Positions 43,601 through 55,524 of a stretch of DNA of 64,000 nt are shown piece by piece. Origin of the DNA: Sequoia sempervirens (taxonomy: Eukaryota; Streptophyta; Pinopsida; Cupressales; Cupressaceae); contig VDFB02000003.1 of assembly GCA_007258455.2 (NCBI GenBank), positions 38,787,084-38,851,083 of the forward strand, written 5' to 3'. The notes under the pieces were generated by a model that searched no databases, was not told where the DNA came from, and saw only the letters and a list, made by a program, of their open reading frames with translations. Made by a program: the position numbers and the translations under genes. Numbering within the stretch: the first letter of the stretch is position 1; every line of letters starts with the position of its first letter.

Positions 43601-46600
43601 GATTTGATGTCATAGGAAAATATTAATAAAGATATAAAAGAGGCAGCAAAAGTCATTGGCATTGGCACCGACCTCAATCTCAATACGAGGCAAAAGATTT
43701 ATTTAGCCTGTCTTTGAGGTAATTTGGAAATAGTATTATTTGTAACTGTCAAAGTTAGCTTACTTTTAATCTCACTTGGACATAGTATTATTGGAAATCT
43801 CAAAGTTAGCTTACTTATAACTTAGCTTGGACATAGTATTATTTGAAATTCTCTGAGTTAGGTTACTTTTAACTAAATTGTTGATGCAGCCTATGGACAT
43901 TTACTTCTATATGTCTGAATTATGCGATTATACATAGAACTTGCATGTGTTGTGATGGTGTTGATTCCACATGTTTATTATTATGACTTGACGAATTGTT
44001 GTGTAACTTTAGTATATATGCATTTACGGTTCTTGGAGTGTTCTCTTACAATTGCTTTGTTTAGACAAAAGTTGATTTTGAATCCTGTATAGAGAGATTA
44101 GAGATCCTTTGGTTTGAAAATCTAGTACTTTCATGATTTGTATATCAACCATGGTGAAAATTTGCATGTGAAATAGAAAGGTAACATATGGACACATTTT
44201 TCCTTATGATCAAATTAATTGTTGCTACCTATATATAGAATATTATTGTTTTTGCATCGTAATTGATTGCTTTTTTTTTTTGACATAAAGATCTTGGTTT
44301 TAGGTTTAGGTGATGATGTGTGTTTGAGAGTGAATGATTGATATTGTTACAATTGATCTAATGAGTTATGAGACATGGTTTAGTTAGTTGGTCTAAAAGC
44401 AAATTTAATTACATGATTAATTATAATATTGATATAGATGTAATGCTTTGATTTATGAAGTGTCTCCTAATGTGCTTGAAATTAAGGTTTCATGGCATCT
44501 CTTTACAATTGTATAATAAAATGAAATGTGATAACTATATTTAATTTGTTGTGAATGATTGGTGAATTAATACTAAATTACAATGATTGCATTTTGTGGT
44601 TTTCATAAGCACAAGCTTATACTAAGAGGGGGGTGAATCAATATAAGACTATCTTTTTCTTTTTCAAATTAATAACCACAATCACTTTAAATGCATAACA
44701 TAAATAAGTAAGGACACAAGAGGAACACAAGATTTACGTGGAAACCCTTTCAAGAGAACACCACGGCAAAACATCGTTTATATAAAAAATCTCTTACAAA
44801 TTTTGTAGGCACCAACTTACTAGAGACACCAATCCCCAACACTTAAGTACCAACTCAATATGAGGCATCAATCTCTTTCAATAAGTGGCACCAACCTCTT
44901 GACAGATGAAGTATTTGTTCTTCTTGATAAATTTTCTTCAAAAAATCTGCTATAGAATGATCTTCAATTATTTTCTCTTCATGAATTTGCTGGTGTATAT
45001 ATGATTTATCCACTTATTCTACACACACTCTTCACATTTCACTTCTATTTATTCTTTCTCCAAGGGAGGCGACTTCATGAATGGATGCATTGATTCTCAA
45101 ATGAGATGACTTTTCAATATTTTATACCTTTTCAAAGTGCCCTTTCATCTCCAAATTTGGGGGGCACCATTTAGGGGCTGACCCATACAAAATATGAATT
45201 TATTTTATTTTTAAATGTCACTAAAGTGGGTGCCACACTAGGGGGTTGGCCCATTGCATGGAAAAATATTTTACTTTTTAAACTTATAAATATGAGTGCC
45301 ATAATGACCGGCTAGTCTAAATTTGAAATTGATTTAATTTAATTTTCTTTAACTCCAATAAAGGCGCCAACATAAAGGAGGTTGACCATCATAGGTATGA
45401 CTTCAAATTTGTTTTATTGCTGTCTTGAGGAGATAAAGATTGCCCTTGGAATGAGGTGAATTTCATCATGATCACTAATAAACTTGCCATCAATCTTCAT
45501 CATCAAACTCTTATGTTCCTTTAACATCAATGATAATAATTCTAATAGGTTTACATTTTGTGTTGATGCTAAGATTGTTCAATAAAGGCAATATTGTGAG
45601 ATTATTAGGGCTTCTTTTGATGGCAAGGCTTTTTTGTTATAACCATTGTGAGTATTATGTTTTGGAAATGGTATATCACCTTTTATGCTCATGAGTGATT
45701 ATAAAATTAGGATTATATGTGTAGTTTATTGTATGGTAATTGATCAGTGTTACAATGCTTTAGTAATGGTTATATTGTGGATGCATTTGATGTGCTATTC
45801 AAATGTGCAAGAAATAGGGATTGAGGGTGGGCAAGTGTTAAGCATGATGTCTCCTCAGTGTTGGTTGATGAGGGATCTTAATTTTGTTAGCCCAATGATT
45901 TGTTCAATTCTAGCATGTATGGTTAGGACTCTTGCCTTATTCATTTCTACCCTAACCCTACTTGTGATTTTTTGCCTTAAACCTTGTGTAAAATGTTGTG
46001 ATATGATTATGTTTTGTTAGGTTGTGCATTGTTTGGGAGGCCCCTACAAGTTCTCTCTTTTATAATTTCACAAAAAAATATTTTGGGGGATTTTAAAGAG
46101 TTTTAAAAATATGATTTTGTGGTTTTTAAATTCTTTTAGAGTCCCTAGATGGGGTACCTAGGGGTATGGGTTAACAAACTTGGACATCTAGAAGTTCATG
46201 AAATGTTAAGAGTTGGTATGAAAATGCCTTTCACTTGGAAGGAAAGGAGTAAGATATATTTTCTTATAAGTCTTCTTCTCTAACCATTTTATTGGATTTG
46301 ACAATCCTCACTTCTTGTCGAAAAATGTGTTCACATGTGTGAGGATGCCTTCACATGTGAGTTCACATGACCTAGGGAGTCATGAGGGAGGATGGTCATT
46401 AGGCTTCTTAGACTTGATGGATGACGTGGAAATATGATACTTATATTAAGTATGAATTTTGGCTTTAGAAGACACTTTTGGTTGGCTTTGTCTTGAATGG
46501 AGCTCTTATGAAACCTATTGCGCTTAGAAATGGAGTTTGAGTAAAGGAAGAAGAGAAAAATACATCATTATTTTGGAGCTCGAGGATTGAGGTAGGCTCA

Positions 46601-46970
46601 ATCTCCTTGTATGTTTGGCTGTTGTAATAAGTATTAACTTGATGTATTTTGTAATTTTTTGAGGTGAAAGGGAGTTGCTTTGATTGTGGGTTGAGTTGTG
46701 AAAATTTTATTTAGATTAATGATATGTGAATCTTTTATAGGGCCAATGACTTTTCCTCCTCCCTTTGTTGAATCCATTTTGTGCATTCAAAGTGTGCTTC
46801 TAAGCCCAAATTGTTTTTGATACGATAAGCAACATTTATAGGGTGTTGTACCCTTCACACAATGAGCCACACGGGCCAAAAAAGATCAAGTCCAAAAAAT
46901 AAAAACAACTAGCCAAAAAATAAACACAACAGACTAATAGTGAACAGTAACACCACGTAATATCAATAGA
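43601..46970. other. 3' flank of the dehydrogenase gene and unclassified repeats
   Basis: The first part is AT-rich flank that includes any 3' UTR. From about 44620 a block starting 'actaagaggggggtgaatcaat' and containing 'gatttacgtggaaaccctttc' resembles a plant retrotransposon-derived repeat, class uncertain. A + frame of 111 codons (45685-46020) is Cys/Met/Leu-rich, without a recognisable domain, and is not called. Confidence 0.4.
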
Positions 46971-48429
46971 CTAACTGGCATTCTCCCAATTATGAGAGAG
47001 GAGATTGACAACATCGTCCCCAACCCATTTAGGGCCTTCTTCAACAGTCTTCTTATCCATCTCGTCTTTCATCACAACAAAGAGGGTGCTAGTAACATAG
47101 TGGACCAACTTGACAGTGAACCGGGTCAAGCCACTGAACTTCTTCTCCATCTTCCCCATCCGCTCCTGCAACACACGAAGCTCCTCCCCTTTATCCACAG
47201 TCTTCACAATATTAGTGTGCTCCACATCTAGCGGGTCCGAGGACTAGGAAGTCGAGTTCCCATTAAGCATTTTGTTGAAGTCCACAAGGTTGTGAGGCCC
47301 TTCAACGAACTCCTCCACATCCTCAGACTCCTCCACATTCCTATTACCTTTGCTGTTAGACCACTCCTCATCAGAATCAATTTCACTAATCTGCAATTTC
47401 TCGTTATTTTTTACCAACCTGCTAGATCTCCTAATGTTGGTATTTTCAACCCCTATCTCCACCGTAGCAGCAACCATAATATCCCCCTTGGAATCTTGTC
47501 CCACCACATTCCTTCCTCTGTTGTTCGTGGCCGATAGCTCCATCAAACCCTTCCCCTCATCCTTCACTTTCTTCTTAGTAGTAGGTTTGCTGTCAGTCTT
47601 GGTAGGGGCAAACTTAAGCTCATAGAGAACAGTCGCAACATGAGACTGGGTAATCCCCGCATTCCCCTTATTCTTCTTGGCGGCCGGTTTAGGCTTAGGG
47701 GTTTTGGCAATCACCAGAGGGGTTTTTCTTTTGGGACCTTTAGACTCGACTGGGGAGATATTGGTCTGAGTAGGGGGTTCAATTTCCTCTATACGATCAA
47801 TAGAGATGGGTTTGGGTAGGCAGAGCGCGAGACGAAAATGATAAAGCCTCAAAATGAGGCCCTGGTGGAGCGGTAGGGGAGGAAGATCCTTAGGGTTTTG
47901 GGTAGTAGATTCAATGCACTTCTTAACAGAGCTTTCTAAATTCGTTATGGCGGAGGTGATTCAAAAGAGGAAAATGATAGAAGTAGTAGGTTTTATATCT
48001 ACCTTCTAAGATGACGTACTTCATGAGAGTGAGGCAAACTTGATCCCAAGGCCGTGGGAGAGCTTCTCTTTCAAAACCAGACTGGTTGTGAACAGGTTTT
48101 TCATTACCCACAAAGAAGGCATTCAGGCTTTTGTTGTCTTGGGCCTTAGTGTGCTTAGGGAGCTTCTTTCCGGTACACAATAGCCCTGTCACTTGAGCAA
48201 TCACCTCCTCGTTCACCTCGAAGGAGATACCACCCATGGTAACACTTCTTTCTTTCCAAAAATTCACAAATTGCGCAGATAACTTCGGATTGTGACCCAC
48301 CAAATTTTCCATTAACGACACCAACCCACCTTCAATGCAGATGTGCCAAACCAGTGGGTCCTTGCGAAATTCCCCACAACTGTCAGGCTCTGTTCTCACC
48401 CTATCGCCACCCATGTCGCCACTCTGCAC
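46971..48429 (-). pseudogene. Decayed ORF of unknown function, retroelement-associated family
   Basis: A minus-strand reading of about 485 codons. The N-terminal part (48429-47923) has a folded-looking domain with GEFRKDPLVWHICIEGGLVS, GGISFEVNEEVIAQVTGL and YFYHFPLLNHLRHNEF. A frameshift near 47940 leads into the frame LRLYHFRLALCLPKPISID and IEEIEPP, then a Lys/Pro-rich basic linker (PKPKPAAKKNKG), an acidic Ser/Glu stretch (SEIDSDEEWSN) and, after an in-frame TAG at about 47243, a C-terminal helical segment ending at 46971. The layout of globular domain, basic linker, acidic tail and coiled helix recalls ORF A+B+D at 22.9-26.4 kb. I do not know its function. One stop and one shift make it a pseudogene. 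Confidence 0.55.
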
Positions 48430-48447
48430 ACTGAAAAACCAGTTAAC

Positions 48448-49086
48448 CTATGAGAGAAAAAGGTTAGAATTTTTGACAAAGTGAGAGGTCGCCCAAAAAC
48501 TAATATTTTTAAGCCAAATGAGACTGTCTTGGGCAATCAAGACCATGTACAAGACACATGCTTGAAGAGTTAAATCCCAAAAGGCAATCTTGGCGATCTC
48601 ATTAATGAAAATATTCATACACTTGCTGCCAGGTAAGCAAGAAATGATGGAAATAGAAGGTTTTCCTTCCACGTTGTTTTTGTACAGGTACCTATGAAAG
48701 TTGGTTGCGGGGCCAAATTTAGATAAAACTAAAGTCTTGCCCCTTAGCAAAAGAATCAATTTAGCGAAAATGATAGGACCAATCAAAAGCTTCACCTCAT
48801 AATTATTTGTCACATCAAATTTGAATTCAAAAATCAACAAGGATATACAAATGCTGAGAGCAAACCCCAAAAAGAAATTACGTAAGGCTAGACCCAGCTT
48901 GGCCATAATCTCAAAGTACTCCCCATTACTTCTCATAATTTCCTTTTTAAAATTGATCTCCACCCCATTATTCAAATTTTGCCACTTGTTTGACACCTCA
49001 GTGGTCAACTCCGTCCACATAGCCCAATAGACAAGAATGTGGACCCCCCATAAGGCCAAAGTAATCACACGGTTAGTTATCATCAT
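48448..49086 (-). other. Open minus-strand frame upstream of the decayed ORF, coding status doubtful
   Basis: 212 codons, in frame with the ORF that starts at 48429 and separated from it by a single stop. The translation is Leu/Ile/Phe-rich with two hydrophobic stretches (about residues 68-90 and 105-116) but no recognisable family. It may be 5' leader that happens to be open. Confidence 0.3.
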
Positions 49087-49256
49087 GGAACATATAAGTG
49101 CCTTGCTCCTTAAGGATTAAACCTTGAATACCCGGCGGTAGGTTCCCCAAATTTCGCCAGCATTTAGAAACTTTCCAATGGGTGTCAATATTAGCCAAAG
49201 CATCAACCACTTGATTACCCTCTCAGTAGATGTGGGTAGCAATCTTCAAATTCAGC

Positions 49257-50535
49257 TTAGACACAAAATGTTTTGTCTAAAAAGATGTCTTTAGTACTCC
49301 ATCCTAGTAATCTGTCTAGATTAACAACATCAATTATAGACTTAGAATCTCCTTCAATATGCAAATTCTCAATTCCCATAGTGACAGCTAATTGAATGCC
49401 CTTTAGCAGTGCTCTTGCTTCCGCAATCATGGAGGATTGAATCTCAATCCCCCCCGAGTAACTAGCCACAAAACTACCCTTGTAGTCTTTGATTATACCT
49501 CATATGCTTGCCTTGCCCAGGTTGCCTTTGACAACTCCATCAAAATTGAGTTTATGCCAACCACGGTATGTCATAGGAATTGGCATCAAGATTTTGATGC
49601 CAAGCTTTAGCCATTTTAATTTCCCACTCAGTAGGGGCTTTGTCTGGGATTTTCCCTTTGAAAATTGAAATCTTTTCTGAGATTAGCCTTGACTCTATAC
49701 CAAAAACCTCCTTTGGGCTCATCTCAATATCCCTGAATATCCTGTTATTTCTCTCTTTCCACAAGCACCAACAAATAATGGGGGGCACTTGGTTCCAGAT
49801 CTCACGAGGTAAGGGGTGAAGGAAAGCCTAGACTAGCCCAAGAGAAAGGATTTGATGTCCTTGCACATAATCCTTTGAGTGCCCAAACGCTCCAAATCCA
49901 ACTCCCACACACTAACAACAAACAAGCAGTGCAGAAGTAAGTGGTCCACGTATTCTTCATTGCACTTGCATAGCAAGCACTTGTTAGGGATCTGGAATCC
50001 CCTTTTCCTCAGAGTATCTCGAGTAAGAATTTTGTTATGGTAGGCAATCCACCAGAAAAAAAGTTTATTTTTGGGATCATGTGTCTGTTCCAAACTTGCT
50101 TCCGGGGACCAAGAACTACACCCTTGTTCGACAACATATTGTAAGCCGTTTTAATAGAAAGATCACCCTGTTTATCATGAGTCCAGAAGAAATCATCCTC
50201 CATGTTGGTTAACGGTAATCTGGTAAGGGAGGGCAGGTCTTGTAGGGACTTGGCCAGGAGACCCAGCTCAAGAGACAAAGTGCAGCAAAGGACCAGGTCT
50301 TTCCACCTCTTGGCCCCTGGTTGGCCAAGAAGGTAATCTCTAATGTAGAATTTGAAGAAGAGTTGTGCCGGCCTCATTAGGTTCCTAAATTTAGAGCGTT
50401 CCAGAGGGGTGTCAAATAACTAGGGATTTTCCCAGAATCTGATACTGTTACCATTTCCAATCTTCCATTTCATCCCTATCCTAAGTGTTATCTTCTGAAA
50501 TTGCACCCTGTTGAACGTGAAGTTCAACATTTTAG
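49257..50535 (-). pseudogene. LINE 2 ORF2 part 2: post-RT, zf-RVT and RNase H
   Basis: Resumes beyond the insertion with KWKIGNGNSIRFWENP near 50450, the conserved plant LINE motif after the RT. The zf-RVT segment follows (LFFWWIAYHNKILTRDTLRK, then CLLCKCNEEYVDHLLLHC with its C-x2-C and H...C ligands, 50093-49833), and CWCLWKERNNRIF near 49770. The RNase H part is weak: the second half (MIAEARALLKGIQLAVTMGI, IEGDSKSIIDVVN) is clear at about 49440-49320, while the first DGS motif is only poorly preserved. Several frameshifts and stops. Confidence 0.82.
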
Positions 50536-52731
50536 TGTAACATGGGAAGACCTCTAAAATTGCAGGTTACTTGTAAGCAGAGGTCAACCTCCGAAGAAGG
50601 CCGGCTTCCTATGCTGGCAGTATCACCTAAACTACTGATCTTGTAAGGTAAAGGGAGAAGATTACTAAAGCAAAACATAAATGGAAGGAACTAATCCCTA
50701 TGGTGATACACCGAACTGACAAGAATCATGAAATAAAATAGATGAACATACCCCTGGAAAACTAATGACAGTTATTTCATTTACTCAACATAATTTTGTG
50801 AACTTATGCATAATTCATGAAAAGGCTTAATCTGCATATACATTTTAAGAAGGAAAGATGAATTTCACAACTTTAAAGTTCAAATGCAGATTTAGAAAAA
50901 ACACAGTTCAGAACTTACATAATCTGAAAGAAAAATGAAAGTAGTATGAACACTAACACTGGTTTCCAAGGAAATCTCTGTATTTTATATTCCAAATTCC
51001 AAATGAGTTACAAAGCATACACTAGTTGAGAAAGGATTTGAGAAAATCACTAACTCTCCAGAATGCATAACTCGAACTCCTTTACAAAGAGACAAAAATG
51101 CCATATATACAACCCAAAAAACTAAAAGTTTCGGCCTCTCCTTTAGGGTTTACCAAAAATATCAGCCTCCAGAAAGATCCGCCCTTAGATCTTTTGAATC
51201 AAGTTACTTCTGCATTAAATGTGTATCCCCGCTGTCCATGTTGGTGAAGGATCGCTCCAGGAATGGCCTCTAGATCTTTTGGAATAATCACATTAACCTC
51301 TCACCTCTGTGTCCACCCTCGAACTTCCATCAGAGCTACCTTGAATGTGGTTGTTATGATAATTATAAATGTCAATCCACCCCTCACCAGTAGACACCAC
51401 AGTTGTCATTGTGATTTGAGGTTTTTTCCTTTCTTCCTTTTTCTAGCTCAAGATCTTTTTGCAAGTTGACCGTCTTCGAGAAGCAGCATCCGACCTCCCC
51501 TATTAGATCTCTTCATAGACAACACCATTGGACACTGAACCGATCCATCATCCTTTGATCACAGAGTAGATCCATACCGCTCGTATTTTGTTGATCTTCC
51601 ACAAGGGCGGTTACAACAGTCAAACAGTCAATGGTTCGCCCTCGACTTTTTCTAATTGGTTGAACACATGCCACTTAGGCTTTTCAGACAGTCAAAAGTC
51701 GTTCAAACAGAATCGCATGTCGGTGAGACACTAACTGTGTCTCTCCGATGCGATTATACTCCATAGCAACAATCGGCATAGCTTAGAACTGTCAGCGAGA
51801 CTTCACATCGAGTTGCAAGAGTTATATCGATATCCAACACTATCGCCCAGACTATCGCTATCGGCCAGACATCAGAGCGAGTCCTTAAGAGTCATACCGA
51901 TATCCAAAACCATCGGTAAGACTATCGCTTTCGGCAAGACCTTACACCGAGCCACTATTCTTTCGGCGAGACTCCCCTCAGTCGACAGGAGGTCATAGCG
52001 AGCGAGACTTCCTTTCTCCGAGCTCAAACCATTTCGGCAAGAGTCCATCCTGTCGGCGAGACATCATACCGATGGCACCTCCTTTCGGCGAGACCACCAA
52101 CGGTCGGCAAGACATCTCCCTAAGCGCAAAACATTACCCCGAAAGGTACAATCCTTCGGTGAGACTTCACCGGGTCGACAAGACATCATGCCGAAGCCAC
52201 AGACTTTCCCCGAGACCATTCCGTTCTGGCGAGACTCCCCTTAGTCGGGAAGACATCATACCGAACCCACAAACCTTCCCCGAGTGCAACTTCTTTCGGT
52301 TAGACTTCTGCCTTTCAGCGAGACGTTACATCGAGCCCCAAACTTCTCCCCGATGCTGGCCGTTTCGGCGAGATCACCGGTCATCAGAAAGATATCACGC
52401 TGAAGCCACAGCCTTTTGGTGAGACTTCCTCGGTCGGGGAAAGATAGAAAACTTCACAGTGACCAAAATGTCTCAGCGACCTGAGGATTTCAAATGAATA
52501 TAGCACAACAGCTAGTCGGCAAGACAATTGGAGGGTCTCACCGACTTTCTTCTTTGAGGAGTTCTATACCAGGTTCGACTGAGGCATACCTTCTAACATA
52601 ATTCCTTGTGAAATAGCGTCAGATGTATGATTTAACCCTTGATGCAAATGTTCCTCCATTTGGCCTTCACGAACACTTGAAAACATAGGTTCCCCTGCCT
52701 GATTGAGCCCGCAGGTGAAAATCGGGTAACA
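50536..52731 (-). mobile_element. LTR-like insertion in LINE 2
   Basis: About 2.2 kb, reading on the minus strand from TGTTACCCGATTTTC to CCATGTTACA, with TG...CA ends and short inverted termini. The flanking pentamers, in minus orientation CTTAG and CTAAA, match at only three of five positions, so the target duplication is decayed or misplaced. The LINE frame resumes on both sides (ICSL...GLLS and then KMLNF). A TATATA word in minus orientation near 51100 could be the promoter. No gag or pol is present, consistent with a solo LTR. Confidence 0.65.
51700..52460. repeat. CGGCGAGAC minisatellite inside the LTR-like insertion
   Basis: Some twenty diverged copies of a word like TTTCGGCGAGACTTC or GTCGGCAAGACATC, with 'atcataccga' between them, spaced about 25-50 bp. 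GC-rich against AT-rich flanks. The frames open through it (51813-51998, 52072-52422) are repeat artefacts. Confidence 0.8.
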
Positions 52732-55524
52732 CTAAGCAGCCCCTACAAGCTGCAAATGTTCTTCCAAGCCAAGGAACCCGAAGGATGATCATTGAAGAGG
52801 TAATTAATCAAAGGTCTATTGTGAAGATACTTAGCATTCATAATCTTGCACCAATCTTTTTTATTTCTCAGCTGGTCCCAACACACCTTGGCAATCAAAG
52901 CCTTATTGGTGAAAAGGATATTCCTTATCCCAAGCCCACCACAAGGTTTAGGTTTACACACTTTGTCCCATTTAACCAAAGGAAACTTTTTCTTTTCCTC
53001 GGTCCTCGACCATAGGAAATTCCTTTGAATTTTTCCAAACTTCTTAGCAATATATCAAGGATCTTGAAAATGGAGAGGCAGTAAACAAGGATCCCTTGGA
53101 GAGCTGTGGAAAGAAGTTGCAGTTTGCCAGCATGACTGAGGACGAAACCTTTCCAACTCGCTAACTTCCTTTGGATCCTTTCAAGAACCGAGTTCCAGAA
53201 TCCAGGGGTGACTTCCTTGATAGTAAGGGGTAAACCAAGATACACCGAAGGGAGAGAGCCACTCATACAACCTAGAACAATAGTCTCCTGAGCTTGAAGG
53301 GTAGGAGTGCTGTTGAAGAAGTAAATCATGCTTATATTATAGTTAATACATTTCCCAGAGCATGCAACATATTTATTGAGACAATTTTTCCATTTCCTAG
53401 CTTCAATCATAGAGGCTTTCCCAAAGAGAAAGGTATCATCCGCAAATTGTTGGATAATAGTAGGCTCCAAAGAAGAGGCAACCTTAACACCCTTAATTGA
53501 CCCCTCTGACAACAGATTATAAATGTTCCTGCTCAAGACATCCGCAACCATGATAAATAAATAGGGTGAGAGGGGCTCCCCCTATCTGATGCCTCTCCCA
53601 ACATTAAAAAACCCAAAAGGAGCCCCATTAACCAGAATAAAGTACTTCATCGTGGATATACATTCCATTAAGAGGTTGACCACATGTTGGTTAAACCCGA
53701 ACTTAGCTAGGACTTTAGGGATAAAGTCCCATAACACCTTATCATAAGCTTTTGAAATATCCAATTTGAGGGCCATACTAGCATTATTGCATTTGTCCAT
53801 TGAGTGGAGCAATTCATGAGTAGTTATAGTAGCATCTAGAATATGACGACCAGGAACAAAGCCTTTTTGTGTGGGGCTGATAATTTTGTCTAGAAGAGGT
53901 TTAAGATGATTCGCCAAGATTTTAGAGAAGATTTTATAAAAAGTATTGCATAAGTTGATAGGCCTAAAATCAGTCATTGACTGAGGATCAACAACCTTGG
54001 AAATTAAGGTGATAAAAGTGTGGTTCAGTTGTTTAAGAAGCTTACCTGATTTAAAGAAATCTCTAGTGGCCAAGACAAAGTCCCCACCAACAATCTCCCA
54101 GAAAATATGAAAAAAGGTTGGGGGGAAACCATCTGGGCTAGGCGCCTTCTAGGCTCCCATGTTGAAAGTTTCCATCCAGACTTCCTCAGGAGTGATAGCA
54201 CTGAGGATGCTAAGGTTATCATCCTGGGTAATGGTGGTCGAGAGAGGGTCCAACAACAGATTGTCTTAAGCTGGATTGGGAGCCTCAGCAGGGGCTAAAT
54301 AATCCTTTTGAAAATAGTCTGTCGCCAGAAGATCGATCTGGGCAGGGGTATTGACCACAACCCTATGCTCATTATGCACCTTAGTTATTTGATTCCTTTT
54401 CTTGTGTTTTAGAGCAGAAACATGAAAAAATGATGTATTTTTGTCCCCTTCTTGCAACCATTGAACTCTAGATTTCTGTTTCCAAAAAATTTCCTCTTTC
54501 CTTAAAATTTACTCCCACTCCCTTCGACTCTCTCTTTCCTAATTGCAGGTTGGCAAGCTGACATCCCCTTCTTCCATCTTTTTTCGGATGGTATTCAACT
54601 TATCCCCTAAAGCTTTTTTATTTTTATTTTCTGGAAGACATCCCCAAAAACTCTTTTGTTCCAACCTTTCACCATGCATTTGATATGCTTAAGTTTATAA
54701 AAGATCCTAAACATGGGAGAGCCATGCACAAGAATTTTCCACCATTCAACAATTTTATTCTTAACATCAGGATGGGAGTTCCACATTATCTCAAATTGGA
54801 AAAGGAAAGGTCCAACAGCAGAATGGTCATTCATGACCAACAACAAAGGGTCATGGTCATAAACAATCTTGGGTAGGGCAAGGAGATTAGCACTGAGTAG
54901 GGCCATCCAGTTGTTGGAGCAAAGGAATTTATCTAGTTTGACTTGAATCAAACTCTCCCCAAGATGCCTGTTGGTCTAGGTAAAGGATTGACCCGATAAG
55001 TCAATGTCAATCAGGCCAGTAGTACTCAGGAAATTCGCTAGATCAACCATGTTGTCAGAATAATCCACTAGGCCACCACTTTTCTCCGAAGGATATAAGG
55101 GGGAGTTGAAGTCCCCTGCCACCAATCATCGAGACTCATTATTTTTTAACCAATCAGAGAGATCCTGCCACAGGGAATTCCTAGCATTCCTCTGGTTAGG
55201 GGCATAAACATTAATAAGCGACCAAGAGCCACCCAAGGAGGAAAATAAGACTCCCACACTACTCCGACAGTGGAATAATTTAGAACCATTGATCATGAAT
55301 GGGTTCCATAACACAACAAGCCCACCAGATGTCCCCTCAACATCACTACAAGAGTAAAGGGCACTCGACCATATATATTTAGCAATATTATAAAAAATTG
55401 CTTTCTTCATTTTGGTTTCCTTTAACAGTAAAACATCAATCTTATGTTCTAAAACAGAGTTCTTCAGCGCAAGCTGTTTATGAGAGCTATTCATTCCTCG
55501 CACATTCTAGGACAAGACCTTCAT
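52732..55524 (-). pseudogene. LINE 2 ORF2 part 1: endonuclease and reverse transcriptase
   Basis: ORF2 begins at the ATG at 55524-55522 as MKVLS followed by a TAG where Trp is expected, then NVRGMN. Endonuclease signatures: LLLKETKM, GGLVVLWNPF, NVYAPNQ and, after a stop near 55125, LVAGDFNSP, the catalytic GDFN box. RT signatures: FITLISKV, DFRPINLCNTFYKIFSKILA (about 53975), KGFVPGRHILD, LKLDISKAYDKV, a stop at 53582 before GEPLSPYLF, and the catalytic QQFADDTFLF near 53450. 'SVYLGLPL' and 'GGLGIRN' follow. The catalytic residues are retained, but stops and shifts inactivate the copy. Confidence 0.88.

Noticed and set aside
45685..46020. + frame of 111 codons
   Set aside because: Cys/Met/Leu-rich with no domain, in repeat-type sequence. 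No supporting context.
51813..52422. Two + frames in the CGGCGAGAC array
   Set aside because: Stops are rare because the repeat unit happens to lack them. The translation is a degenerate repeat without a folded pattern.
50531..52735. Possible CACTA-type DNA transposon in LINE 2
   Set aside because: TAGTG stands at the left and CACTA at the right, the reverse of the CACTA-family orientation. TG...CA ends fit an LTR better.
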